Source of the DNA: CATOSP01 sp965197545
Lineage (GTDB): Bacteria > Chloroflexota > Dehalococcoidia > Lucifugimonadales > UBA3495
Assembly (NCBI GenBank): GCA_965197545.1
Contig: CBDANJ010000007.1
Location: forward strand, 1,674,001 to 1,738,000
Length of the DNA: 64,000 nucleotides
Reading direction: 5' to 3'
Shown here: positions 16,270-24,712 of the stretch, in pieces
Position numbering within the stretch: the stretch's first letter is position 1
How the letters are laid out: each line of letters opens with the position of its first letter
The notes under the pieces: generated by a model
What the model was told of the DNA's origin: nothing
What the model saw: only the letters and a program-made list of their open reading frames with translations
Database searches by the model: none
Translations under genes and position numbers: made by a program

Positions 16270-16345
16270 AAGTAACTATCTCAAAACTGAACCAGCAGGC
16301 TTGGGCAGAGGGGAAATCCCCTTATCCGAAAGGGGGAGAATGGTC
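16270..16345 (+). repeat. One-ended copy of the AAGTAACTATCTCAAAAC element
   Basis: The stretch begins with AAGTAACTATCTCAAAAC and continues with GGCTTGGGCAGAGGGGAAAT and the palindrome CCCCTTATCCGAAAGGGGG. It matches the left part of the complete element at 52439-52542. The right inverted end is missing here. Confidence 0.6.
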
Positions 16346-16449
16346 TTATGTGCGGAGAATTAATCGACCTTGGCAAATGTAGGGGAGCCGTATGCTAAAA
16401 TCCGGACCGGGACATTACCGGCACAATACTGGGACATTGTCTGGCCAAA

Positions 16450-16818
16450 TTGCAGGAACGGGAGCAAGGGATGCTGCTGGAAGTGGAAGTAGTTGCGGGA
16501 GAAAACAGTCCAATGGACCTGAATCGTGTGTTCGACCTATTGAGCGAACCGAGGGCCATCAGCCGGGTATTCACCGCGGACCAGATGGGTGTGGATATTT
16601 GGTGCGACGTAACCGGCTGGAGCGAAGATGGGCCATGCCCGGCGATGGCGGCATTTTCCGAGGATTCCGGAGACGGGGTAATTTTACTTGTGTACGGGGG
16701 GGATGACGGTATCCGGTTGAGACCCGTGGACTCCGGCGCCGGGTGGGATGTCTCCAGCGCAGGTCAATGGGGAGAGCCGTGCTTGATGCTGGGCAAGGAC
16801 ACGCCCGTAGAGGACTAG
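16450..16818 (+). CDS. Small acidic hypothetical protein
   Basis: The product has up to 122 residues from TTG 16450; ATG at 16471 would give 115. It is acidic and rich in Asp, Glu and Gly, with no signal peptide, membrane segment or recognised motif. It ends just 10 bp before the convergent pentapeptide-repeat gene. Codon composition resembles neighbouring genes, which supports coding. I do not recognise the family. Confidence 0.5.
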   Translation: MQEREQGMLLEVEVVAGENSPMDLNRVFDLLSEPRAISRVFTADQMGVDIWCDVTGWSEDGPCPAMAAFSEDSGDGVILLVYGGDDGIRLRPVDSGAGWDVSSAGQWGEPCLMLGKDTPVED

Positions 16819-16828
16819 GTCAGGCGAA

Positions 16829-18025
16829 TTACGCCAGGGCGGTTTCCAGGTTTGCCAGGCCCGGCTTGTATACCTCAGGCGTCTCCCAACCGCGAAGGTC
16901 AACCGTCTCCAACGAGCGCAAGTCCTCGCACAACTGCTCGCCGCTGCGGAAAAGCTGGTCATCTATGGCCACCGGCAGCAAAGACCGTCCCGAGGCGCTT
17001 GAGCCATCGCGGGTCAATTCGGAGAAGAACCTACTCCCAAATGGGTTCTCCAGAGAATTGGCTGAACAGACCAGGGCGAGCCGGTCGTAGTATACCGCCC
17101 GGTCCAACACGCCCTCTTGTGACTGGAATGACTCCTCGTCGTCCACGAAAAGTCTCCAACAGAACATCCCCGATCCCCGGAGGTCTTCCAGGACGCGCTC
17201 GATGAACGCGGCGTCCTTTACCGACCCCAGCAACAGCACACGAGGGTCGGCCCTGCGGAAACCTTGTAGCTGAGGTTGGGACGCGATCAAGGCCTCCGCG
17301 ACGCCCGCGCTACGCAGAAACGACTCCGGAATCAGCCCTCGAGACCTTCCCAACGAGTCAGCCCCAATGATGCTTGGCCCGGCGTGGCGTACGGTTTGCA
17401 GTCCCATGACACGGCTCAAGTCGCAATCCGCGAACAAGGTCATCTCCAGCAGGACGTCCTCGAACACCGCGTCATCCAAAGTGACCCGGACGAGGGTAGC
17501 TCCCCGCAGCTCGGACCCGCTAAGGTCGGCCAGGTCCAGAACAGTCCCGTTCATTTTTGCGTTTCTCAGGACTACGCCGGTGAGGTTGGCCCACGACAGT
17601 TTTGTGGCAGTCAAGTTCGCCCCTGCCAGGTTTGCCCCCTCGAGGTCTGCGCGGGAGAGGTCGGCGTAGGAGAGGTCGGCCCCGCGCAGGTTGACACCGC
17701 GCAGGCAGCATCCGGTCAGGTCGGCCCGCACCAGGGACGCGGCGGTCAGGTTTGCCTCCCGCAGGTCCGAGCGGCTGAGGTCTGAACGGAAGAGGTGGGC
17801 CCCGCGAAGGTTGGCCCCGGAAAGGTCGGAGAAGTAGAGGTTGGCCCCCGTCAGGTCTATGCGGCTAAGGTTGTCATGGGCGAAATCAGCCGCGATGAGC
17901 TTCGTCCGGCTTAGCATCGCGCCGGAAAGGTCCATTTGCCGCCTAATCCAGCGGCTGCCGGCCCGCCACCTGCCGATGGCTTCGGTACCCTGTTTGGCTA
18001 GGGCTGCGTGCTCCGAGTTAGGCAA
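16829..18025 (-). CDS. Pentapeptide-repeat protein with divergent C-terminal TIR domain
   Basis: The product has 398 residues. Residues 31-210 are A(D/N)LXX pentapeptide repeats (DLSGANLRGAHLFRSDLSRS, ADLSYADLSRADLEGANLAG) that form a quadrilateral beta-helix. A linker with FLRSAGVAEALIASQ follows, then residues 258-398 match the TIR part of pentapeptide-TIR fusions: VLEDLRGSGMFCWRLFVDD, RLALVCSANSLENPFGSRFF, SLLPVAIDDQLF and VDLRGWETPEVYKPGL. The usual opening strand FISYS is replaced by RVLLLGS. Glu336 in FFSEL lies where NADase TIR domains keep their glutamate. Bacterial TIR proteins often make or degrade NAD-derived signals, including in phage defence. No defence neighbour is present here, so that role is only possible. 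Confidence 0.8.
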   Translation of the reverse strand: MPNSEHAALAKQGTEAIGRWRAGSRWIRRQMDLSGAMLSRTKLIAADFAHDNLSRIDLTGANLYFSDLSGANLRGAHLFRSDLSRSDLREANLTAASLVRADLTGCCLRGVNLRGADLSYADLSRADLEGANLAGANLTATKLSWANLTGVVLRNAKMNGTVLDLADLSGSELRGATLVRVTLDDAVFEDVLLEMTLFADCDLSRVMGLQTVRHAGPSIIGADSLGRSRGLIPESFLRSAGVAEALIASQPQLQGFRRADPRVLLLGSVKDAAFIERVLEDLRGSGMFCWRLFVDDEESFQSQEGVLDRAVYYDRLALVCSANSLENPFGSRFFSELTRDGSSASGRSLLPVAIDDQLFRSGEQLCEDLRSLETVDLRGWETPEVYKPGLANLETALA

Positions 18026-18136
18026 CCCAGGTCTCCAACACGCCGGGGTCAGGCCGTTTTAGCCCACAGCTCACCCGATGAGCGGAGGATGCAATAGGGC
18101 GCTGGCCATCCTTACCTTCAGACAGGGGACTACTCG

Positions 18137-19318
18137 TTAGCTGCCGTCCGAAGCTGGCCCGGCAATGGAGGCCTCGCCGCTGCCGGCGAACGCGGGCATG
18201 ACTTCCCTGGCGAATAGTGTCAACTGGTCCCGGAACTCCGCCCAGGGCATACCCTCCGGCCATTGGACGATTATGTCTTCCAGGCCCGGATACTTCTGCT
18301 CCAGACCGCGCAGGAAGTCGATGAACGCGCCTGGCGGACCGCAAATCCAGACCTTTTGCTCAACGCCGTCCTCGATAGTGGGCACGCGAGCGGGGGCGCC
18401 GGGAGTACCCCACATTCTGCCGTTAGAATCAGTGTACCTGACGAAGCCGAAGGGCGCGAACCATTTGTAGCGTTCGTCGTGGTAGGGACGCACGCGCTCG
18501 ATGGCTTCCTGCTGGCTGTCGGCGATGTAAAAGCCCACTCCCAGGCCCATGTCCTGCCCCAGGACCAGGTCCCGGCCCGCCTTCTGCGCCATCTCGTGGT
18601 AGGAGCGGAAGAGTTGTTCCACCAGAACTTCGCCAGTAAGGGCGACCATGGCCTTGATCCCGAGGCTGGCAATATATTCCAGAGTCCGCCCACTGGCTAT
18701 GGGCTGCCAGATCTCCACCGGCCGGTTGACGGGCCGGGGGACCAGTGTTATGTCCTCTAGCTGGTACCCCCGGTAGGGCACGTCGGCGGGAATGGTGTAG
18801 TACTTGCCCTTGTGGCTGAAAGAGTCTTCGTTAAATGCCTTTAGAATGACCTCCATCTGCTCCAAAAAGAGCTCGCGGTTCGCGTCGTTGTCGATCACCG
18901 GCGAACCGAAGGTCTCCACCTCTCTGGAGTGATACCCTCTCCCCACCCCGAAGATGAGCCGTCCGCCGGTCAACACGTCGGCCATGGCGAAGTCCTCGGC
19001 CAGGCGCAGCGGGTGCCACATCGGGACGATATTGAAAGCCGAACCGAACTTGAGGCGCTTGGTCAGTCCGGCAAGATGGACCCCCAACAGGATCAAGTTC
19101 GGGAAGCACTCGTAGCCCTCGCGCTGGAAGTGGTGCTCGGCGGTCCACATGCAGTAAAAGCCCAGATCGTCCATGTGCTGGGCCAACTCCGCCGCGTGGG
19201 AGTAAGCCTGGACCAACCGGTCATTCGGGTACCTGCGGTCGTTGGCCGGGGTGCCGTCGACGCCGGGATTGTCGAGGTCGATCTGGCCGACGTACAGCAC
19301 CGAGAACCGTTTGATCAT
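18137..19318 (-). CDS. LLM class flavin-dependent oxidoreductase
   Basis: The product has 393 residues with the luciferase-like monooxygenase TIM-barrel pattern: AELAQHMDDLGFYCMWTAEH, LRLAEDFAMADVLTGGRLIF and GVGRGYHSREVETFGSP. The family uses reduced FMN or F420 to oxidise or reduce organic substrates. Length is normal. A second member is encoded at 54267-55319. The gene runs leftward toward the pentapeptide gene, with a terminator-like hairpin just upstream that ends the MMPL operon. The substrate is unknown. Confidence 0.88.
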   Translation of the reverse strand: MIKRFSVLYVGQIDLDNPGVDGTPANDRRYPNDRLVQAYSHAAELAQHMDDLGFYCMWTAEHHFQREGYECFPNLILLGVHLAGLTKRLKFGSAFNIVPMWHPLRLAEDFAMADVLTGGRLIFGVGRGYHSREVETFGSPVIDNDANRELFLEQMEVILKAFNEDSFSHKGKYYTIPADVPYRGYQLEDITLVPRPVNRPVEIWQPIASGRTLEYIASLGIKAMVALTGEVLVEQLFRSYHEMAQKAGRDLVLGQDMGLGVGFYIADSQQEAIERVRPYHDERYKWFAPFGFVRYTDSNGRMWGTPGAPARVPTIEDGVEQKVWICGPPGAFIDFLRGLEQKYPGLEDIIVQWPEGMPWAEFRDQLTLFAREVMPAFAGSGEASIAGPASDGS

Positions 19319-19345
19319 CCTGGGGACCCCCTGGTCTAGAAATTG

Positions 19346-19377
19346 GTGCGGGCGGAACTCTGTTCCGGCGCCCGCAC
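19346..19377 (-). terminator. Terminator-like hairpin after the MMPL gene
   Basis: On the minus strand GTGCGGGCG pairs with CGCCCGCAC, with an inner CGGAAC/GTTCCG stem, followed by CAATTTCTAG. It lies about 100 bp beyond the MMPL stop. Confidence 0.55.
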
Positions 19378-19474
19378 GCCGCTCCCGGCGGCAGTCCTGA
19401 TGGGCGGTATTATAGCATGCGGTATCAGGCTGACAGCGGGCACCGCGGTGGGCTCAAGACCCGGCGGGTCCAGG

Positions 19475-22093
19475 CTAGGGGGAGGGGCGGGCCACGATCA
19501 CAAGCAACGAAGGAAGGACCACTAATGCCGCGACAGCCGCCATGAATATCATCACCGCGGAGATCACGCCGTAGGTGGCAAACAGCGGCATCGGAGCGAA
19601 CCCGAGGACGGCGAATCCGATAATGCTGGACGCCGCCGAACCGGCGAGGGCGACTCCGGTGCCGGAAGCCGCCGCCCGAAGGGCATGGGCCGCGACACCC
19701 CGCTTCGCCAGCTCTTGCCGGAAGCGTTGGGTCATGTGGATTGAATAGTCGATGCCCACGCCAATGGACACGGCGGCTATGGTGGCGGTGACGAAGTTGA
19801 GGTTATAGCCTGCAAGGTACATGAACCCATACAGCCAGGACACCACCAGGCCAATGGGTATGATGGTCACCAACGCGTACCTCACCGAGCGCATCCACAA
19901 TGTCAACAAGATGAAGCAAGCCACCACTGCCACCGGCAATGACCTGATGAGGGCGCGGGTCGTGGAAGTCAATGTGGCCTCGCGGGCGAAGGGCGAGCCT
20001 GTAACTCCAACAGATGAAATGGATGGGAGGTCCATCAAGGGACCAAGGTCCTGTTCCAAGGTTTTTCGGGCCGGGCCAAGGTTTGCTTGTTCCCGGGACC
20101 CCAACACCCCCAGAACTATGATCGTGGCCTGGGCGCCCCCGGTCTCTCCCGTGATGTAGAGGACTTCCCGGACCTGGAGCGGGTCATACGCGGTGGAGTG
20201 TTCGTCCAGGGGAACTCCATTGGCGGCCATGTAGACGTAGGCTGCCCTGGTCTGCTCCGGGGTATCCGGTATGCCGTCGCCGTCGGCGTCCGCAATGACC
20301 ACGCCGGTCTCCTCGAATACCCGTTGACGAGCGTAGCCGGAGCCCGTGAACCGGCGCAGCAAGTCGAACACCGTGCGGCTGTAAAGGAACACCCTACCGT
20401 CCTCGGCGTGGCCCAGGTTGGGATTCTCACCCAGGCGCCGGAGCAAGCTCTGGATTCCGTTCAGGGATTCGGGGGCCGCAAGGTCGCCCTCTATGTATAG
20501 TACCGCCGGCTCACCGGCCAGGGCAGAGTCGGTGTGTTCGTCCAACTTGTCCAGTCCGACCACAAAATCGGACCCGGAATCGAAGAAATCCTTGATGTCC
20601 AGTTTGGGGTCGAGTTGGAACGACAGGAAGGTTGCCCCGGCGGTCACAAGCGCCGTTACCGGCAATACAACCCACCGGTACTCCGCCAGCTTGACTACCA
20701 GCCAAGCAATGCCCACGCGCGAACTAAACGTCTCATCCCTCGTAGGCCGGGCCACGTCGCTTCCGTACTCTGGCGGCTGGACCGGTCCGCTGCACTCAGG
20801 GTTTTTGTCCGGAACTGCCCGGACAAGTTTCCTCTCGTCAAGCCGCATGATGACCAGGGGCAGCAAGATTCCCATAATGACGTAGCTGGAAAGGACCGCG
20901 ATTCCGGCAGCTACGCCGAATCCGATAATCGTTTCGATACTGGAGGTCACATTGGCGAGGAAAGCTATCCCGTCGGATAGAGTAGCCAAGGTCAGCGCGC
21001 CCAATACCCCGGCGAGCCCTGCCCGGAGCGCGCGCGATGGGACCGTAGTTCCCTGTCCCTCTTCCCGATAGCGGGCGACCGCATGAATGAGAAAATCCGC
21101 GCCCAGGGAGATCATGGCTATGGGGACTATCAGGTCTGACGTGAGGGAGGACTTGAGCCCGATCAGATTGGAAATGCCCTTGAGCCACACCAGCAAAATC
21201 AAGAAGCCGACGAAACCCAGCGCCACCACCTTCACCGACCGAAGCGTAACTCCCACGACCACCAGGACCAGAGCCAAGGTAGCCGCGATGTAGGGCACAA
21301 CCGTCCGTCCCTGTTCTCGTGACGTGAGGTTGACGTCCAGGGCGACGCCCCAAAGGCGGAATGACTCTTCCCGTCCCCGCAGCGTCCTTTGTACGCGGCG
21401 GTTGAACCGTTCTTTGCCCAGGGTGGCCTCGTCGTTGGTAAGGCTAATGGTCAAGGGGCCGCCGCCGAGACTTGCGTTATCCCCCGCCACAAAGACTGAT
21501 AGCGCGGCGGCCCGCCACTCCTTGATTTTCCTACCATCCACCACCGAGGTCGTGGAATGTGCGTCTTTGGACAGGGAAGCTCGCATCAACCTGCCGGTGG
21601 GGCTGGCCAGGATTCGCGAGACGGCTTCCTTGACTTGTTGGTCGGTGGCGGTCTCCAGGGTTACACTGCCGCTTCGGTCCAGCCGAAACAGGTCTTGGAT
21701 GGCGTCGGCGAGGGTGAAGATGCCGCGTATGCGCCTCTGAGTGTCGACATCGTAACCGCTGAAGAGGAAGTCTCCCAACTTCGAGTCTCGAAGCGCTTGC
21801 TCGTTGCGGTACAACTCCCATAACGGGGCCTGGCGCAGGATATCCCCGCCGCGGTCTTCCACGATGAAGCTCGCGATATGCACCCTGGTGGGAAATCGTT
21901 TGTTGACCAACTCCTGAAGATCGAAGACCGGCCCGCCAGGATCGCGGGACGCTTGTTCGGTGGGCCGCATCAAGAACACGGGGAGGAGAAGGAGCCCGGT
22001 AATCATTATGACGGCGCTGATGACCCATCCGGAGTAAATTGTCAGGGCTCTGGCGGCACGGTCGGCCAGGTCTACGCCTGGGGAGGCGGTCAT
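19475..22093 (-). CDS. MMPL/RND superfamily exporter
   Basis: The product has 872 residues. It has a first membrane helix at about 18-37, an extracytoplasmic domain to about 270, five helices at about 275-425, a second helix and loop (starting at about 490), and a final bundle of helices at about 710-868. This is the duplicated RND layout. GADFLIHAVARYREE and GVGIDYSIHMTQRFRQEL are the signature segments of MMPL/HpnN/sterol-sensing-like transporters. An insert with DADGDGIPDTPEQTRAAY resembles a calcium-binding dockerin-type loop. Such proteins move lipids or hydrophobic compounds outward by proton flow. It ends 22 bp after the CaiB-type gene stops, suggesting one operon. Confidence 0.88.
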   Translation of the reverse strand: MTASPGVDLADRAARALTIYSGWVISAVIMITGLLLLPVFLMRPTEQASRDPGGPVFDLQELVNKRFPTRVHIASFIVEDRGGDILRQAPLWELYRNEQALRDSKLGDFLFSGYDVDTQRRIRGIFTLADAIQDLFRLDRSGSVTLETATDQQVKEAVSRILASPTGRLMRASLSKDAHSTTSVVDGRKIKEWRAAALSVFVAGDNASLGGGPLTISLTNDEATLGKERFNRRVQRTLRGREESFRLWGVALDVNLTSREQGRTVVPYIAATLALVLVVVGVTLRSVKVVALGFVGFLILLVWLKGISNLIGLKSSLTSDLIVPIAMISLGADFLIHAVARYREEGQGTTVPSRALRAGLAGVLGALTLATLSDGIAFLANVTSSIETIIGFGVAAGIAVLSSYVIMGILLPLVIMRLDERKLVRAVPDKNPECSGPVQPPEYGSDVARPTRDETFSSRVGIAWLVVKLAEYRWVVLPVTALVTAGATFLSFQLDPKLDIKDFFDSGSDFVVGLDKLDEHTDSALAGEPAVLYIEGDLAAPESLNGIQSLLRRLGENPNLGHAEDGRVFLYSRTVFDLLRRFTGSGYARQRVFEETGVVIADADGDGIPDTPEQTRAAYVYMAANGVPLDEHSTAYDPLQVREVLYITGETGGAQATIIVLGVLGSREQANLGPARKTLEQDLGPLMDLPSISSVGVTGSPFAREATLTSTTRALIRSLPVAVVACFILLTLWMRSVRYALVTIIPIGLVVSWLYGFMYLAGYNLNFVTATIAAVSIGVGIDYSIHMTQRFRQELAKRGVAAHALRAAASGTGVALAGSAASSIIGFAVLGFAPMPLFATYGVISAVMIFMAAVAALVVLPSLLVIVARPSP

Positions 22094-22115
22094 GTGAACA
22101 GGAGACCGCCGGTCA

Positions 22116-23324
22116 CTACTGGACGACGGCGCGGCGGCGCAGCTCCTCGATCAACTCGGGGGAGTAGCCCAGGGAAGCGAGAACTTCGAAGGTGTGACTT
22201 CCCGTGGCCGCGCCAACGTGCCGCACTTTGCCGGGCGTGTCAGAAAGACGCATGGGAATTCCCACCTGCTTCACGCTCTTGCCCGGCAGGTTGGGGGCCG
22301 GGACCTCGATCACCATGTTGCGGTAGGCGACTTGGGGGTCGTTCACCACTTCGTCTATGGAATAGACCTTCCCCACCGAGATGTTTTCGTCTCGGAGCAA
22401 CTCGAACCACTCGTCGCGGGTCCGGGTCAAGAAAGTCTCCGTCAAGAATTGCTCGACCTGTTCTTTTTCCTGCCCTTCGGCGCTCTGTAGACCTGCCAGG
22501 TCCTCCCTCCCCAAGGCGGTACACAGATTTCGCCAGAACCAGGGTTCGATGGCCGCGATGGTGAAGTATTTGCCGTCTTTGGTATTATAGACGTTGTAGT
22601 AGGGAGCGCCGCCGTTAAGCCGGGTAGTACCGCGTCCAGGGGCGACGCCCCGGGCGAAGAAGCCGGATAGCGTACCAGCCAGCATATAGAGGACGCCCTC
22701 GGTCATGGCGATGTCCACGTACTGGCCTTGGCCCGTCGTGTGCCTGGCCATGAGCGCGGCGAGAATGCCCACCGCGCCGCACAAGCCCCCTCCCGCGAAG
22801 TCGGCGAGCAGATTCATGGGAATGGCGGGTTTGTCATCTTGGGAGTAACCGATGAGGTCCAAGGCGCCGGACATAGCGAGGTAGTTTATGTCATGTCCTG
22901 CGAGTTGCGCGTAGGGACCGTCTTGGCCGTAGCCGGAGATGGAGCAGTAGACGGCGCGGGGATTGATCCGCTTAACCGTATCGTAACCCGCTCCCAGGCG
23001 GTCCATGACTCCTGGCCTGAAGCCTTCCACTAGCACGTCGGCGGTTTTCGCCAGTTCGTGAAAGATGCCTTGGGCTTCCTGCTCTTTCAGGTTGAGGGCA
23101 ATGCTTCGCTTGTTGCGTTGGAGGGCGTTGTAGACCGCTCGCCGTTCCTCCTCGTCCCTGTTGGAGATTCCGGCTACGGATTGCTCGTATTCCGCGCGGT
23201 CACCGGCCATTGGGCGTTCGATCATCAGGACGTCCGCGCCCAGATCGCCCAGCGCCATTGTGCAAAACATTCCAGGTGCGTTGCGGCAGAAGTCGAGGAC
23301 CTTGACGCCGTCCAATGCCAGCAT
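22116..23324 (-). CDS. CaiB/BaiF family (class III) CoA-transferase
   Basis: The product has 402 residues and transfers CoA between carboxylic acids. The N-terminus VKVLDFCRNAPGMFCTMALG is the family opening. ALNLKEQEAQGIF, VEGFRPGVMDRLG, GHDINYLAMSGAL (the Asp is the expected acyl-carrying nucleophile) and GQYVDIAMTEGVLYML follow. The C-terminal half contains TRDEWFELLRDENISVGKVY, the small-domain signature. Length matches single-chain family members. The stop lies 22 bp from the MMPL start. A link to degradation of an organic acid is inferred from family and neighbours only. Confidence 0.9.
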   Translation of the reverse strand: MLALDGVKVLDFCRNAPGMFCTMALGDLGADVLMIERPMAGDRAEYEQSVAGISNRDEEERRAVYNALQRNKRSIALNLKEQEAQGIFHELAKTADVLVEGFRPGVMDRLGAGYDTVKRINPRAVYCSISGYGQDGPYAQLAGHDINYLAMSGALDLIGYSQDDKPAIPMNLLADFAGGGLCGAVGILAALMARHTTGQGQYVDIAMTEGVLYMLAGTLSGFFARGVAPGRGTTRLNGGAPYYNVYNTKDGKYFTIAAIEPWFWRNLCTALGREDLAGLQSAEGQEKEQVEQFLTETFLTRTRDEWFELLRDENISVGKVYSIDEVVNDPQVAYRNMVIEVPAPNLPGKSVKQVGIPMRLSDTPGKVRHVGAATGSHTFEVLASLGYSPELIEELRRRAVVQ

Positions 23325-23423
23325 GATTCGCCCCTCCGGTAGCGTTCAGACCGGAAACAATTATATCGCAACTATAGCGCAACCCCGATCAGGACCAGTT
23401 AAGCCTGATTGTTGCAAGCAGGA

Positions 23424-23633
23424 CGGGGCCTTTTCATTCTCACATTCTCCTCCGGCCGTCATTCCAGCGAAAGCTGGAATCCAGAAATGCTATGGTCCCA
23501 GAGCGTGTCTGTTGGGAACGAATTCTGGATTCCGGGTCACGCCCGGAATGACGTATCGAGGGGAAATCCCCCTTAATCCCCCTTTCGCAAAAGTGGGAGA
23601 CTCATAGGCTTCCCCGACAATTAAAAGGCCCTG
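23424..23633. mobile_element. Miniature inverted-repeat element, CAGGGCC family, with 10-bp target duplication
   Basis: The left end GGGGCCTTTTCATTCTC and the right end, read on the other strand, CAGGGCCTTTTAATTGTC are inverted repeats. The direct repeat GCAAGCAGGA flanks the element at 23414-23423 and 23634-23643. Inside are three palindromes: CATTCCAGCGAAAGCTGGAAT, one with arms ATTCCGGG/CCCGGAAT, and one with arms of C and G runs. It has no coding capacity. Confidence 0.7.
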
Positions 23634-23657
23634 GCAAGCAGGAGTTCTGAGGTGCGC

Positions 23658-23803
23658 AGGAAGATTGCAAAGTCTTTCCACACTATAGAATATGCCTCCA
23701 ACCAGTCATTCCCGCGAACGCGGGAATCCACGGTTCCAAGCCTGGAGTCCCGCTGTCTCAAAGCGGGACGGCGACAATCGAACAACTTTGCAATCGTCCT
23801 GAC
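23658..23803. mobile_element. Miniature inverted-repeat element, GATTGCAAAG family, with 9-bp target duplication
   Basis: AGGAAGATTGCAAAGTC at the left and ACTTTGCAATCGTCCT at the right are inverted repeats. The direct repeat GAGGTGCGC flanks it at 23649-23657 and 23804-23812. Inside lie the intact palindrome ATTCCCGCGAACGCGGGAAT and a second palindrome with arms GTCCCGCT/AGCGGGAC. A second copy is at 58553-58797. Confidence 0.75.
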
Positions 23804-23928
23804 GAGGTGCGCCGTGGGGCTTGACGGGCTATAATCGGCTTGCCCGCTGGACGGGGCTCCTTGGGGAGAGAAGAGCGGGTAACCAATGGGCGGCAATCAT
23901 TCCCGTGGGACAGTAATTGGAGGTAGCC

Positions 23929-24705
23929 ATGGACCTGGGTTTGGACGGCAAGGTTGCGATGATAACCGGCGGGAGCCGCGGCCTGGGTAGACAGGCTGCC
24001 CTGGCCCTGGCGCGGGAGGGATGTAAAGTCTCGATCTGCGCGCGGGGAGCGGACACGTTGGAAACGACTGTGGCCGAGTTTACGGGCTTAGGGTACCAGG
24101 CCCACGGCACCCAGGCCGACGTTACCAACGAAGCCGACGCACTGCGTTTCCACCAGGACACCATAGACCGTTTGGGCCCCCCGGACATTCTGGTGAACAA
24201 TGTGGGCGGGCGCAGGGGTTCGGTGATATTTGAAGAGACCAGTATGGAGCAGTTCCGGGAGGGACTTGAGGTTAACCTGGTCTGCGCCGTTCAGTTGGCG
24301 GCTATAGTGTTGCCCCACATGAAGGCGCAGAACTGGGGACGCATCATCAACATCTCCTCGATCTACGGAAGGGAGCACGGCGGGTCAATCGACTACATGA
24401 CAGGCAAGGCGGGGCTTATCGCCTTTTCCAAGCATCTAGCTCTGCAACTCGCGCCCCTGAACGTTCGGGTGAATTGTGTCGCACCAGGTTCCATTGACTT
24501 CCCCGGCAGCACATGGGACAGGTTCCAACAGAACAACACGCCGGAGGTTGTCGCCGAGTTTATAGACCGGAACCTGCCCGCGGGGAAGTTCGGCTGGCCC
24601 GAACCCATCGGGGAGATGGTGGCTTTCCTGGCCTCGGACAGGGCAGATCTGGTGACCGGCGCATGTATCAACGTGGATGGGGGCCAGTCAAAGTCACTGT
24701 TCTAG
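23929..24705 (+). CDS. Short-chain dehydrogenase/reductase
   Basis: The product has 258 residues. ITGGSRGLGRQAALALAREG binds the cofactor; SICARGAD after the second strand has Arg rather than Asp, which suggests NADPH. NNVGGRRG replaces the usual NNAG. Active-site Ser lies in NISSIYG. The expected YxxxK reads YMTGK. GAPGSIDFPG-type and LVTGACINVDGGQSKSLF blocks end the protein. The pattern resembles 3-oxoacyl-ACP-reductase-like SDRs acting on aromatic or acyl substrates. GGAGG precedes the ATG by five bases. It converges on an alpha/beta hydrolase gene with a 7-bp gap. Confidence 0.87.
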   Translation: MDLGLDGKVAMITGGSRGLGRQAALALAREGCKVSICARGADTLETTVAEFTGLGYQAHGTQADVTNEADALRFHQDTIDRLGPPDILVNNVGGRRGSVIFEETSMEQFREGLEVNLVCAVQLAAIVLPHMKAQNWGRIINISSIYGREHGGSIDYMTGKAGLIAFSKHLALQLAPLNVRVNCVAPGSIDFPGSTWDRFQQNNTPEVVAEFIDRNLPAGKFGWPEPIGEMVAFLASDRADLVTGACINVDGGQSKSLF

Positions 24706-24712
24706 CCGCGGG

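Noticed and set aside
18929..21823. Several open frames opposite the LLM and MMPL genes
   Set aside because: They are mirror frames of high-GC coding DNA and lack motifs and ribosome binding sites.
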